The notes under the pieces: model-generated
The model's database searches: none
The model's input: only the letters and a program-made list of their open reading frames with translations
What the model was told of the DNA's origin: nothing
Program-made: the position numbers and the translations under genes
Assembly (NCBI GenBank): GCA_963971425.1
Contig: OZ020522.1
Coordinates: forward strand, 2,764,168 to 2,828,167
Source: Bryoerythrophyllum caledonicum
Lineage: Eukaryota > Streptophyta > Bryopsida > Pottiales > Pottiaceae
Length of the DNA stretch: 64,000 nt
Direction of reading: 5' to 3'
Shown: piece after piece, positions 1-11,512 of the stretch
Layout: the number at the start of each line of letters is the position of its first letter
Position numbering within the stretch: position 1 is the first letter of the stretch

Positions 1-3000
1 TCAGCAATAGGTAGCTGCTTCATAACTTCAGACCGTCTGTCCTTCCTTATCTTAGCTACAGCTCTTCCAATGACCTCATGAAGCTTCGCAGCATTCCACT
101 GGCTTGATTTCTCCGGAAACTCTTCTTTAAACTTCCTTGTCGCATGGGCAACCGCGTCGCCTAAATCTTGCTGCAAGAATTACAGATAAAGAGTTTGATC
201 AGAAAATGAAAATAATAATAGATGACAGGCAAAGTCAACTGCGAGGAGGCTTATTAAGAACGTTCTCTTACATAACGGAATTTGCGCAATATTTGTTAAT
301 GGAGGCGCAACAAATTAACGTTCATTCGAGTTAATTGAAGAAAATTCTAGAAGTCAAAGAAATTATCTTGGTCCCTGGGGGAGTCCAAATCGGCACCTCT
401 GTGGAGGTTCAACAATTAGTGACTAAAGTAACAGAAGTAATCATTCATGGAACAAAAACCATTTCAGGATGTGCTGATGTCGGCACTACTAGCACGGTGC
501 CTCTTCAAGCGGAAAGTATGCTCGAAGAAGAAGGGGCTGAAGCCGGCACCTCAATCCAAGAGAAGCTAAAATTGTGAGACTGAACGCAAATGGAGATGAA
601 AAATCTATGCTCTACCTGATAGAGCACACCGATTAGTGCATCCACTGTCAATGTGTACCACGTGTGATGATTAGCAGACTTTTGCTTCTTGTCAGCACTC
701 GCTAAGTCTTCCTTCGATACTAGATTCTCAAAAAACGTCAACGGTTGACCTGCGATTCCTTGCATGCGGTACAACTTGTGGACAAGGTTAAGTTTAACAT
801 GCCCAGTTTGATTTCTCCTGCACATCACATAAAAACCAATAAATATCTAGGAAGGCAATGGAAGAGATCTAGACATTGTCGAGTAGCTTACCAATTCACT
901 TGATGGAGCGCCGTTTGAAGCCTTCCCGCCTGACCATCAACAACAAGAATGATGGACTCCACCGCATAGTGCCATGCTGAATCAGTTGCATGATCTCTGT
1001 TGATTATTGGCAACCATGCTGCAAGACGGTGGTTACCGTCCCAAACAAAGAACATCATTCCAGAGAACTGCTTCCAATCTTCCTCCTTCATTAACTCTAC
1101 TTCAAAGGCATTGTTAGCCTCAACCCAAAACGGGCTCCAATTTGATTTTATATGGTCAGAGACAGCCTTGGATCTGCCTTCGTTATCATGCATCGCAATG
1201 TAGAACACTCTTTGGCCATCCATATATCCGGTGCTTACAAACTGAGCCCCAAGTGCCATAACATCGTTTTTTAAATATGGCCTAACAGCAGCTAAGGGAA
1301 GCATTCGGCACAGAGGAATATTTAGCTTCGACTTGTTCCTTGGTTTGAACCGAAGTTCGTCAAGGACAAGACTTGTATTAGCGGACTCCATAACCACCAA
1401 CTTATCCATTTCTCTACTGAGGTCCTCCGCTGACATCTCTAAACCAAAAACACTATTTTCAAGCACGTCATCTTCACCCGGATAGTCGTTGACCAGAACA
1501 ATAATACGATCAGCTGCCTCCCCAACCTCCGAACCTAATAAAATGAGGTCAGACTACAATTCAGAAATTAATCCAAAATTTAAACACCATCATCAGTACT
1601 TGCCATAAAAATATGCGGTTGTGAGCGTTGAGATGATCCACCATAAGCCCCAGCACTTGCCGTCTCCTCTCCCTCCGAAGCTAATCATCAAAATCCAAGC
1701 AAATGAGAACAAATTATTTGCAAATAAGATCAAAATCAGAAGTCATCACGCAAATTCCAACCAAGAAGCTCATGCAATTGAGCGTCACCGATATCCAAAT
1801 CTTCTCGGAGACAATGTCGATTCAAACAGCTTCACCGGAGCCAGGCACTCAGTATCGACAACTCCTCCCGCCGGGGGGCTGCCGACATTGGCAGCTCCGG
1901 AGTGCGGGCACTTTCCTAGCGGGAAGCACCCGCACTCGAGAGCTGCCGATGTCGGTAGCTCCTCGGCAAAGGAGCGGTCGAGACATGGCAAATTGTTAGG
2001 GGGGCAGCTGGACAATCGCAATGCATGCAGCTGTGTTTTATACTCTGCCGCCCCTCTGAACATACCCGGGCCAAGTGCAAGGCTGGTTGATCATAATCCA
2101 GTCCCTTTTATAAACAAATAACATCTCATGTTGAAGATGATCTGTCCTTTGATTAATCAACACATGACCCCTCTTGTAGAGGTGAAATCGTGATATTCTT
2201 TGGTTTTTCAGGTGTTATCAATAACCAGCTCAATGTTGCTGGAGTGTTCACGGAACGTGATCAAGATGTAGGGCCGACTGTTGAGGCATTCAACCCCGAG
2301 AGCAATCAATGGCGCCTGATCTCGTCCATGAAAATCTCCTTGGAGCTCTACGAGTCCGGCGTTCTCGACCACAAGTTTTATGATGTCAACTCCTCCTGTG
2401 AGAATCTGGTCGGGCTTGTTAACGACCTGAATGTTTACGGGTGTACATGCCTATCACAGGTGATGCCTCTCACGAACAGTCCTTGGAAGTTGACATGAAT
2501 ATGTCCAATAACCCTAAAACGTCACAAGGCCACAATATTCTACATGTATGGTGTCGTATTAGAACATAACAAGGTTCACAAATTTATATGACCTCCTTAC
2601 GAAAGATGATAGTTGAATCCTCAATCCGAAGGTGCTACAGATTTTGTACTCTGCGGAGTATAATGCGTCCCTGTCAAGACTGACGTTTCAGGGTTGAAGT
2701 TTGGTTGATAGTAAGGCTTCCTCGTGCGGTCAGGTTGGCAATCCTTGACGGCAACGATAAATAGAAAGCTGTACTCAAGAAGGGGACTCGCACTCTCTGA
2801 AGCAGTAATCAGTAGGGGACTCTTACTCTCCGAAGCTGTACACGAGAACGAGATAACCGTGCCCAAATCTCCTCGGACTAGCCAGGAGCAGTACGCAGCC
2901 AGGCTGTCAGTATCGTCAGCTTCTCCTGCCGAGGGGCTGCCAACATCGGCAGCTTCGGAGTGCGGGTGCTTCCCGCTAGGAAAGTGCCCACACTCTGGAG

Positions 3001-5908
3001 CTGCCGATGTCGGCAGCCCCTCGGCAGGAGCAATTTCACGAGTCATCGAATGCTTGGACTCTAACTATCGAGATTCGAATCGCGAAAACTTGACAATGGA
3101 ACTAGTGCACTTACCCTCCTCGACGTCCTGTCCGCTCGCGTGGGGTTCTCCTTTCCCTGGCTCCTTACTGCGCCGGTCTTTGCGCTCTCCAGTCTCCAGT
3201 CTGTGATGGTAATCGCGTCCTGTAGAATGACATGGGATTTGGGTCAAATTTAAATGCAATGCATTTCAAACTTCTGTAATCGCTCGCGGGCGCAGTAAAC
3301 CCTAGAAGACGAGAATATGCTCTAAGAAGGAAGCAGCGATTAGGAGAACAATAACTCTAATTTTGTCGTGGTGCATTCCCCTAACCCAACCCAGACAATG
3401 GCTTATAATCAGTGATCAATGCGACTCATAGCAGTAAGGATCAGATCTTCAGTATGTGACTAAACTTTAGTAAACCCTAGAAGACGATAATATGCTCAAA
3501 GAAAGTAGCAGCGATTAGGAGAACTTCTGACAAACTGAATGAACAACGGCTCACATCAACAGTAACTCAAATTTCATCGTGGTGCATTCTCCTCACCCAA
3601 CCCAGACAATGACTTATTATCAGTGATCAATGCGACTCATAGTAGTGAGGATAACATATTCAGTTTGGGCCTAAACTTCTCGGCTTTAGGCCCTTAACTT
3701 CTTGAGTTTGGGCCCAAACTTCTTGGGTTTGGGCCCCTATTATCTGGAATTTGGGCATAAATTGTTTGGGCCCCAAGCATCTTCGATCACGGCCTAAACA
3801 TAATTAGTTTGTTGAATGCAGTGAATATCACCGACGCTGAAGGAACACTCAATATCGGCTATTCATCTCTACAGTCTTCTAAGTTCATTGCTTTGCAGCA
3901 ATTCCAAGTTCATACCACGACGCCTTTTAGATTTGCGAAAAATGATAAATGAAAAACCTATGTTACCAAAAAATACAAATTCCAAAGTCTGATCAAGCAA
4001 AGCGGCACAGGAAACCAACAATCAACACGGAAGGAGTGATCTATGAAGTTGGCACCAAACCAGCATCTTGTCAATTCGATCTGTTAAACTCCTCGACGGC
4101 AATGGAGTCAATGATCGTAAGAAGCTAAAAATTTTACACAACTTAACCGATGAGCGCTCAGTGATATTTTCTCAAGCCACCTAAAATAAAGAGGATACAA
4201 CTTGTGATCCCAATATGTGTGGGCACGAGTCAAAACAACAATCTGTTAAGCAATGAGACATCGCTCCTTGAACCTGGTGCTCTAGCGCTCTCTCGCCGCT
4301 ACCAGCGAAGGTTGCGACTCGAGCAGGGGGCTGCCGATGTCGGCAGCCTCCAGGTGTTGGCCCTCTCGCGCTATGAGTGTGTGCCTGGGAGCTGCCGACA
4401 TCGGCAGCCTCCCTGTTGGCGCCGCTACCAGCGAGGGTCGCGACACCAATAGGGGGCTGCCGATGTCGGCAGCCTCCAGGTGTTGGCCCTCTCGCGCTAT
4501 GAGTGTGTGTGCCTGGGAGCTGCCGACATCGGCAGCTCCTTGTTGGCGCCGCTACCAGCGAGGGTCGCGACGCCAATAGGGGGCTGCCGATGTCGGCAGC
4601 CTCCAGGTGTTGGCCCTCTCGCGCTATGAGTGTGTGTGCCTGGGAGCTGCCGACATCGGCAGCTCCCTGTTGGCGCCGCTACCAGCGAGGGTCGCGACGC
4701 CAATAGGGGGCTGCCGATGTCAACAGCCTCCAGGTGTTGGCCCACTCGCGCTATGAGTGTGTGCCTAGGAGCTGCCGACATCGGGAGCTTCCTGTTGGCG
4801 CCGCTACCAGCGAGGGTCGCGACGCCAATAGGGGGCTGCCGATGTCGGCAGCCTCTAGGTGTTGGCCCTCTCGCGCTATGAGTGTGTGTGCCTGGGAGCT
4901 GCCGACATCGGCAACCCCCTGTTGGCACCTCAACCTCTACTTACCCTACTTCCGTGAAGTCAGTCCACTTCGACTATACTGACTCATTTCAATCACCTTG
5001 CAAGCGACAAGTCCACACTCGAGACCTAATCTAAAATCATGACAATGAGATGAGAAGCGACAGAATTTACATACCGTCGGTGATGGCCGGCGAGCTGCCT
5101 CTTAAGTCGGCGCCCTCCATTGCGAAACTATTAGGATCACGTTCTTCTGTATTCACGAGAATACAACTTGAGCATACATAACTACTTATGAGAAATGGAA
5201 CGACTCCTCAATCCTCGGCACCTTAGTTTTGACCAAATCTGGAACCATGACTCTTAGAAATACATAGACAAGAGTTACATACCCTCGATGATGGCCGGCG
5301 AGCTCCCCCCACAATCGGCTTCAACTATCGCCAAACTATGAAGATCTCGTTCTTCTGCGATCACATCAACACAGTTAAAGCAAGCAAAACTATGACGGCC
5401 GCTTAGAGTCAGAAAGCGGATACATCTCTTACGAGGCAGCAGGTCGATCACAGATACTAGCACGAAGGGTAAGAGCGTTGATCTGAAACCCTATGACTTT
5501 ACAGCATTCATCACCGCGACTGGGATACATGGTAATCGAGAACGACAGAATTGTCTGCAGTCATTAGAGACTTTGTGAACTTGCTAGCTGTCAGTTCCTC
5601 AGACCTTGCCCCGCCTCATCGGCGCTGCCGCATTCACCAACACCATCCTCACTTGTACTACCGCTATTGCTCCCTGCGAGACTACCACCTTTTACTATAT
5701 TGCTTTCTAACAATCTCTGAAGCTCAATTGAACTAGCTCCTCCCTCCCCCACTCTGGCCATCCATGTCCCTTCAAACTCAAGTACTTTTGCTGTGTCCCC
5801 GACATTTGCCAATCTATTGCTCGATCTCATCTCCCTTATCTGCCGGGATTGTTTCAGCTGCTTTCTATTCGTAAAGAAAAATGTTTGTTTTCTGCATCTC
5901 TTCGGCAT
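1..5908 (-). CDS. Gene A of E1: ParB/sulfiredoxin-like domain protein, 5' part (3' part outside window)
   Basis: Exons supported by splice signals and by homology to the E4 copy are: exon 1 from an ATG at 5,908 to about 5,680; a duplicated pair of 72-bp exons at 5,354-5,283 and 5,146-5,075; 3,219-3,115; 1,534-892; 817-616; and 170 to beyond base 1. Exon 1 encodes a basic start (MPKRCRKQTFFF) and then DTAKVLEFEG, matching NTARVLSFKKG in E4. The 1,534-892 exon encodes the ParB/sulfiredoxin-like region, with LCRMLPLAAVRP near its middle and FFVWDGNHRLAAW toward its end. The exon junction in the NW codon has the same phase as in E4. No stop is seen in the exons at 1,534-892, 817-616 and 170-1, so this copy may be less decayed than E4. 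The methyltransferase part would lie outside the window. Function is inferred from the E4 copy. Confidence 0.72.
469..484. repeat. Single palindrome GTGCTGATGTCGGCAC in gene A intron
   Basis: This 16-bp near-perfect palindrome lies in the intron between the 817-616 and 170-1 exons and shares the GATGTCGG core with the arrays further along E1. The rest of 171-615 shows nothing else that I can assign. Confidence 0.5.
2180..2500 (+). pseudogene. Captured Kelch-repeat gene fragment
   Basis: A plus-strand open stretch from about 2,190 to 2,498 encodes a Kelch-like blade: INNQLNVAGVF, then VEAFNPESNQWRLISSM, the classic 'vevydp..n.W..+..M' pattern. It continues for about 40 residues and ends without a gene context. 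It sits inside an intron of gene A on the opposite strand, next to a small TTAA element. MULEs are known to pick up host gene pieces (Pack-MULEs), so a captured fragment is the simplest reading. A TTTTTCAG acceptor-like site lies just before GTGTTATCAAT. Confidence 0.55.
2508..2698. mobile_element. Small TTAA-type non-autonomous element
   Basis: The ends form an inverted repeat: ATAACCCTAAAACGTCA at the left and TGACGTTTCAGGGTTGAA at the right. The body from about 2,540 to 2,665 closely matches 13,350-13,510. The ends resemble the TTAA-CCC start of piggyBac-like elements, with the target sites diverged (ATAA and TTGA). Confidence 0.5.
3295..3780. repeat. Tandem duplication of about 175 bp plus short TTGGGCCC repeats
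   Basis: The stretch 3,295-3,453, starting GCAGTAAACCCTAGAAGACG, is repeated with few changes at 3,470-3,663. It is followed at 3,661-3,780 by about five short units around TTTGGGCCCAAACTTCT. No coding signal is seen. From 3,780 to 4,270 I see nothing assignable. Confidence 0.65.
4270..4930. repeat. Array of five ~128-bp units, each with two GCCGATGTCGGC palindromes
   Basis: About five head-to-tail units of 127-128 bp each contain GCTGCCGATGTCGGCAGC and, about 60 bp later, GAGCTGCCGACATCGGCAGC. These are separated by CCTCCAGGTGTTGGCCCTCTC and TGTTGGCGCCGCTACCAGC spacers. The palindromes fall at roughly 60-66-bp spacing (near 4,328, 4,389, 4,455, 4,515, 4,581, 4,645, 4,710, 4,770, 4,836 and 4,898). 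The array lies in the first introns of gene A, downstream of its duplicated exons. Open frames across it are produced by the repeat and are not genes. Confidence 0.9.
5075..5354 (-). other. Tandemly duplicated 72-bp exon in gene A of E1
   Basis: Two exons of exactly 72 bp lie at 5,354-5,283 and 5,146-5,075. Both follow a CAG acceptor, begin AAGAACG, share the peptide core GSSPAI and end at a G|GTATGT donor in the same phase. The exon at 3,219-3,115 has the same boundary phases, so all three can be spliced in frame. No counterpart was found in E4, so this part of the protein is lineage-specific and low-complexity. Confidence 0.6.
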
Positions 5909-6513
5909 AGCCCTTGAATTGCAATTCCCCTTCTCTGTCAAGTTCACCCCTTCATTCTAGTCGAGACCCCCTACTCATTCTAATCCTATATAGCGACTGC
6001 CACCAATAAATCTGACAAGTCCATTAATCTAGCACTTAATACTAATCGCCAAGCCGAAATCCCTGGTAGAACCCACGATCATTGATTCACTGAATTTGTT
6101 ATGCATCGGTCACTGTGCTAACTGAGGTGGTACTTTTATGAAATTAATTGAGTTCGCCGCCATTCTTTTAACTAGTGGATATTTAGGCTGCAACCTGAGA
6201 TGAATATTGACGGCCTCCTTTATAAAATACTTGAATCCACTATATCGCTCTTTAGTGCTCCTACCTGACATGTTTTGAAACACTGTACTCTTCACGGATT
6301 TTATGATTCAACCTCTGATACCACTTTTCAAAGGCGGCATATCTTAATCACTCTACGGAATTGGTTGAACTTCGTCTCCCTTGTACTTTTGGCATTCTCT
6401 AAACTTATATTTACTATATATTCCGTCCTCTCCAAAGATCTTGCCATTTTGCATCCTTAGCCTCATTAGCCTCTGCCTTCTTTTGAATCTCTTCACCAAA
6501 TCTCTTGTATTTC
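5909..6513. promoter_or_regulatory. Head-to-head spacer between gene A and gene B of E1
   Basis: The 605 bp between the gene A ATG (minus) and the gene B ATG (plus) must hold both start regions, because E4 has the same divergent layout with a spacer of about 1,060 bp. The sequence is AT-rich with runs such as TATATTTACTATATA near 6,410. No clear TATA box or operator can be assigned. Confidence 0.45.
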
Positions 6514-9500
6514 ATGGCTGCTTCACATGTTCTGAACTGTGGATCTGTTTTCATTCGGGCTGTTGGTCAAACTTTACCCATTTCTTTTCCTGCTTTAGAA
6601 GATGGGTTTGCTACAGTTTCTGAAAGTCGTTTAACCTCTCGTTTCCATTTCTTGGAACACAGTGTCCATGTTGATATGGATGTTCTTGACCCCGTCACAA
6701 ACGAGGTCAGCCATACAGTTGCTCAAATGCCTTCCTCTGTTGATGGTACAAAGACTTGGCTCCTGGCTCGTGGAAACTATCGAGTCTATGGAACTGTCGA
6801 TAATGCACCTGATATCGGTTCGTCCAACTTGACACCTGGTCGCTGTTCTGCTGCAGCTGATGTGACTCCACTTCTCCGGAAGGTTAAACTAGAGCCACCT
6901 GATGAAGGAGTAGTCGTTCTAAGTGACGATTCCGATAGCGACCGCATCCCTTATGCTACCGTTCCTAGTGCTTCCCTTCTGAACTCGGCAATCCATGTTT
7001 CTCAGTCCACTCCGTCTCAGCGTGTTGGTCCAGCCAATCATAAACCCCCTCTTCCTCCTTCCGATAGTATCGTCCACTATCTTCGACTTCTTAGCAGCCG
7101 ACGTGGATCGAAGTCCGTTTTGTCAAAACTAGATTACAATTCCATTCCAGTTCGTAAGGTTGATTTTCTTCCTCCAGATTTCAATGGAGATGTCATCTTC
7201 GAACTTCCCCCTCTGGGAAAGTATCCTCCTTCCACTAAGGCTCGGCACCTGCACGGAATGGATAAGCGGGATGATGGCCACGCTTGGACGAGAACTGCCA
7301 CTTCGCACATCAAATCTGAGTTTCACCTCACCTTTCGAATGTCTTCATGTCTTGGCGAGCTCAAGTGCGCCAATGATTCCTGTGATTTTATAAAGCGTCC
7401 AAACAGGTCGTCCTCAGTTAATGAAACTGAGTGGGAGGGGAATTCTGCATCACCTTTTGTGCCTGGCTGTGACCCTCCTCTTCATTCTACTGTTGTCTGC
7501 GCTGTGTGTCACGTTCCGCCTACCTGTTATGGCTGTTGCCCGGCAAAGATATATTACGTTCTTGGCGAAAGCCATGTTACCCGAGCTTGTATTCACTTGG
7601 GTTCACATGGTCATGCTGTAAAGAAAGGGAACTACATGGACTCCTCTACAAAGCTTCGTTGCCTCATTGGCGACCAGGTGGAACGAACTCCGGCTAGAAC
7701 AAATTCCTCTATTGTCCTCGAAGCTAGCAAGGAGTTCCTTGGGGAATTACTCTTATGCCCTGATGGCGTGCCACAGAGAACATTGCCTTTGGAAGAACTT
7801 GTCCCCGTCTTGGACAAGTTCAAACTGATGTCCTCTCCTAGCATTCGGAATGAGGTGACAACGTTCCGTTACCTTCGCCGATTCGGTGTCATGGACAGCA
7901 TCACCAAGCTGAGGGGGTCAAGCAACTGGGCCTTCATTCAGGAGAATCGTTTCCCTGGTCAAGGAACAGACTCTGATAAAGTCTTCATTTTCAAGATGGC
8001 GGAGGTTGGTCCTGGGAGTAGAGTTGATTTAGTGAAGCGAATGCAACAAGGGGGTGATTTAGGAGACTCCTGGATGATGTTTGACCACGTCAAACGTGTC
8101 AAATCTTGGACCACAATGGCTTGCCATGTGTACGACTCTACTTACTGTTGGGTCATGACCATTGCAATTTGCGATATGCAGTCCGAAGATGTGGCAGCTC
8201 AAGTAGTGTTCTGGCGGAATCTGAATGCAGTTTGTAGGAGGCATGACCTCCTCAGTCCAAATTTCAAGGGATTCATGGCGGATAGTGCCCAGGCAAACTG
8301 GAATGCTGTTCGAATAATTTATAGTAGTGGCGACCCTGCCGTTCCAATGGAGTCCAGAGAAAGAACTTGCCTCTTTCATTGGGCTCAGTCTCTTGAAAAG
8401 CATACGAAGGCAGATATTCGAAGAGACCTCCAAGATCAGCACCGAAGGCTCTGTAAGCAATATAAAAATTCCATCTCGTTGGAGGTGGCTGAGTGTAGGT
8501 ACCTGGCAATCAGGGCGTGGTGGTTGTCCTCCGTGGCATCAACTGAGGACGGGCTTCCGAGACTAGAGCTCTGGCTATCTTCTGGCATTTCCGATATCGG
8601 CAGTGGGGAGGATTCATGGAGCTTGTAAGTGCACTCATTGTTTCCTTTTCACAATTGCTTGAATTGGTGTCATCCGATAGCCTCACAGACTTTGTCATTG
8701 TAGGCACCCAGAAAGAACTCTAAGTTGCACATTCTGTATTTTACATTTCATATCATTCATTTCAACAATGCCGACGTCGGCTGCTCGTGCTCCACAGCCG
8801 AAGCACCGCAATTTGGTTCTCGCTTGATAGTCGCCCCATCAGTTTTGGGCTTGCCGATATCGGCAGTACGAAAGTTGTGGCCCTCATTACGTTACATATA
8901 ATCATTGAAGTCGCATTGCCAGATTTCCTAACATGTCCCTCCTCTTAGTGAACTCCTATGTTATTTAATTCACGTCTTCATCACTGCATTGCTTTTCTTT
9001 GCTGTTCTAAATGGTCCTTACAATTCAATCTTTCTCTTGAACTATGTTTTGTCCCATTCTCTGCAGAACCTCAGCGAAGCTGAACTAGCTGAAATGCCTT
9101 CCTGTAATTTGGCGGAGTTGGTTCACAACAAATGGTTACAACAGTCCGGAAAACGAGGGAATGATTTGTATGTTGCTGCAGTCGACGACATGGTTCGTGC
9201 TTTCATGCAAGTTGTCGCGTACTATCAATTCCTGAAGGGTGAGAAGCCAGGTACAGGTCCAGGAAAGGAAGAACTCCGGCTCCGTACTGCCCTTCGCACC
9301 GCACAGCGCACAGGAAATGCTAAGGTTCTTCATGCCGCCCTCGCCAACATGCCCGGTGCGGACGAATTCTGCACTCGCAATCCTCACTTGGAAGGAGAAG
9401 AGGAGTTTGTATCCTTGAAGAGAAAAGCTGATCTACCTCCAGGTTCTGAATTTGATTCACATCGCCCGGATAAGATTAGCATCTCCCGCCCCAGAGGTAA

Positions 9501-10515
9501 GGCACGTCGCATTGATGAAGTGATTGTGGATCTCACAGGTGATGATCCCTTGCCATCACCAAATCCCTTTCCGGAAGCTCCTAAAGTACTTTCTTCGTCT
9601 CCACCAAGAACTTCTTCCCGAGTTCCAGGCATGAGAGCTGTACAAGAGTCGGTCTGTGATGAGAATGACTGGCACATCGCAAGGCTTCCTAAAACATCTG
9701 CTAGGAAATGTTTCGCTCTTCAAGCCGGTACAAGGAAGAAGTCTGTGGCATCTATTGTACAGAACAACCGAGCAACAGCTGCCCCTACTTACACTGGCTT
9801 GATGGACAATTACAGAAAGACTAGATTAGAGAGACATCGGTTCTTCTTCTGCAACGACGACATTCATCGTTGTGTTATGGGCACATGGCGCAAGTGGGTT
9901 CAAAGTATGCCACCTCCTCCATAGTTCTGGCCAGTTCAGATGGGCACAAATCTGAGCAGAACAGAGATACTTGCCTTAGAAACTGTTGGGTTTTGTCTCG
10001 TTGAGCGTGAGGTTCTCTCTCCTAGAAAGTTGTTCGGTGAAGGCGTCTCGGTGAACCTGAACGATTACCCTATGCCTCCTAACCCTACAAACCATCCAAC
10101 CAAGCGATACGGAAAAAACATCCGAAGAAACGAAGCTACTCCTACTACTCGTCACCATAACAGCTGCGCCTCTGCTCACTCCATACTGGGAAAACTCTGC
10201 ACGATTCTAATGGTTCCACCTCCAGCCCTTGGTTGCATTGTCACTTTGGAGTCGCGGAACATTTCCACAGTTTCCCGATATTTCGTCACAATTGGTCAAT
10301 TTCCAAGCTGCGACTGCCTCTCTTTCACAGAGATGTCGAAGAAATCGCTTGGCAAACGCGGTTCATGGACTTACTGTAAGCACCTCTACTACATATTCAA
10401 CATTGTGTGTGGTTTAGACCCGGAGGTAGATGTCTTTATTCACGCACCTAGTTTCAGTTGGAATGAAATCAAGCGTATTCTTCAGATTCTACTCCTCAAA
10501 TACTATGCAGTATAG
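6514..10515 (+). pseudogene. Gene B of E1: MULE-type transposase with SWIM zinc finger (slightly broken)
   Basis: Exon 1 runs 6,514-8,624 (donor GTAAGT) and exon 2 runs 9,067-10,515 (acceptor TCTCTGCAG), for about 1,190 residues. The start ATG reads MAASHVLNCG and aligns with the E4 start region. In order: a SUMO-type site VKLEP and the acidic hydrophobic motif VVVLSDDSDSD; a Cys/His cluster (CLGELKCANDSC, VCAVCHVPPTCYGCC, HLGSHGH) resembling the N-terminal zinc fingers of MULE proteins; and an RNase-H core with MMFDHVKRVKSW, FMADSAQANWNAVR and CLFHWAQSLEKHTK. A second acidic motif, VIVDLTGDD, follows. The SWIM finger at about 10,310-10,395 reads CDC then C-K-H about 23 residues later. This copy has one in-frame TAG near 9,922 and a one-base shift near 8,577, where the E4 frame reads FWHF. 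It would cut and join the element's ends in the nucleus. Confidence 0.85.
8760..8865. repeat. Two palindromes in the gene B intron of E1
   Basis: TGCCGACGTCGGC at about 8,768 and TTGCCGATATCGGCAG at about 8,849 lie in the single intron of gene B (8,625-9,066). A further CCGATATCGG lies inside exon 1 at about 8,590. The equivalent E3 intron holds a much larger array of the same motif. Confidence 0.7.
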
Positions 10516-11394
10516 CTACCATTCCCACTCGCTAAGCTTGTAAGAAGACAATCCTTCCATTTAAAAGACGGTGAGACTAAAAGGGCCACCTCCACAGCTT
10601 GAAGTACATCTTGTCTACTCTATCTCTTCACTTGCATGAAAGAAGGGACAGTTACCCTCTGCCGCTTCTAATTTTGCTTGTCCCTAAACCTCGAACGTGG
10701 TTGAATCTCTCACTATTCCACTAACCCCTTGTGACTGTCTATCGTTTTTCGTAGTTCTCTTAAACTTATGAAGCTCCCCCAATATCCTTAAACCGTGTTT
10801 GCTATCCACTTCACCTAAACCAAATCCAACTATCCATCTTCTTATTGACCACTTCGTATAGGACTCCCATGAGACCCTACAACGTTTACTCTAACCGTAT
10901 ATCTTTTGTTATCCATCACTCTCGCCTCAACCTACATATCTCCATCTTCTACTTTGTCTGCCACCAACGTTGTGTCTCTACAGCTCCATAAAACTGGGGA
11001 CCCATCACCGTAAGTACTAGTTCCCCTAAACCAGGAGTCCTACACCCTGATCCCTAACCTGAAAACTACACTACCACATGCCTCTCCTCCTCTCTTCCAC
11101 TGCACTATTTTATACGTTGAACCCATAAACCAAATGCTTCATAGCTACAAATATCCTATCTACCCATTTTTGTTGGACCATAGAATCCACGGCCATAGGT
11201 ACAGGTAGGGAAATATGAACTAAATTATCAAACCCTATAACCTCACGTTTTGAGACCTTTCACCGTCCGGCACGGTCATAGGTCCACCCATTTATTGCGC
11301 CCAAACCTAGGTCACCAAAAACAAAACCCACTAAACTTTTATTTTCTCTTACTTTTTTCAAATTTGAAACAAAATATTTGCGTGCAAGGCTCGC
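10516..11394. other. 3' flank of gene B inside E1; no gene seen
   Basis: This pyrimidine-rich stretch between the gene B stop and the terminal repeats shows no coding signal on either strand and no clear repeat. It should contain the gene B polyadenylation region. Confidence 0.4.
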
Positions 11395-11456
11395 AACCGT
11401 AGGCTCGCAGCTCGCAGCTCGCAAAATTGAGCACGCAAAATAGCTTGGTCCCAACT
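11395..11456 (-). repeat. Right terminus of E1
   Basis: Read inward from the right (minus strand), the sequence is GGGACCAAGCTATTTTGCGTGC, followed by repeated GCGAGCTGCGAGC and GGTTGCGAGCC. The string AAGCTATTTTGCGTGC is identical at 49,598-49,613 (E4), and the E3 terminus (45,048-45,120) has both a related start and GGTTCGCGAGCC. The outermost base cannot be fixed without the other end. Confidence 0.65.
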
Positions 11457-11512
11457 AAAGGATATATAGTTGCATTACAATCACCAGCTTGAAAAGTAAC
11501 AACAACTACATC

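Larger units (their letters stand above)
1860..3030. repeat. Two pairs of GCCGAYRTCGGC palindromes in gene A introns
   Basis: Palindromes of the form GCTGCCGATGTCGGCAGC lie near 1,877 and 1,941, and again near 2,936 and 2,998. Each pair flanks a stretch of about 50 bp reading like 'GAGTGCGGGCACTTTCC' in one orientation and its partner in the other, so each pair is itself an inverted repeat of about 120 bp. The two pairs are related to each other and to the 4.3-4.9 kb array. Confidence 0.75.
1..11456. mobile_element. E1: large two-gene MULE-type DNA transposon (left end outside window)
   Basis: This copy holds gene A (ParB-like protein, minus strand) and gene B (MULE transposase with SWIM finger, plus strand) head to head, about 0.6 kb apart. 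The right end lies near 11,395-11,456, where GCTCGCAG-type repeats run into a terminus that, read inward, contains AAGCTATTTTGCGTGC. The same string opens E4 near 49,595, and a diverged version opens E3 near 45,060. Introns and spacers hold palindrome arrays, a Kelch fragment and a small TTAA element. The left end is outside the window, so the terminal inverted repeat and target duplication cannot be checked. Assignment to the MULE superfamily rests on gene B. Confidence 0.75.

Noticed and set aside
4270-4930. CRISPR-like array
   Set aside because: Units are contiguous 128-bp repeats with near-identical 'spacers', lie in an intron of a spliced plant gene, and no cas genes exist.
4181-4982. 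Overlapping open frames over 4.2-5.0 kb
   Set aside because: They are produced by the GC-rich 128-bp array on both strands; there is no codon bias or conservation apart from the repeat.
1-5908. Gene A palindromes as proven parS sites
   Set aside because: The gene A domain resembles the ParB N-terminal/sulfiredoxin fold, but I see no ParB helix-turn-helix; binding to the palindromes is unproven.
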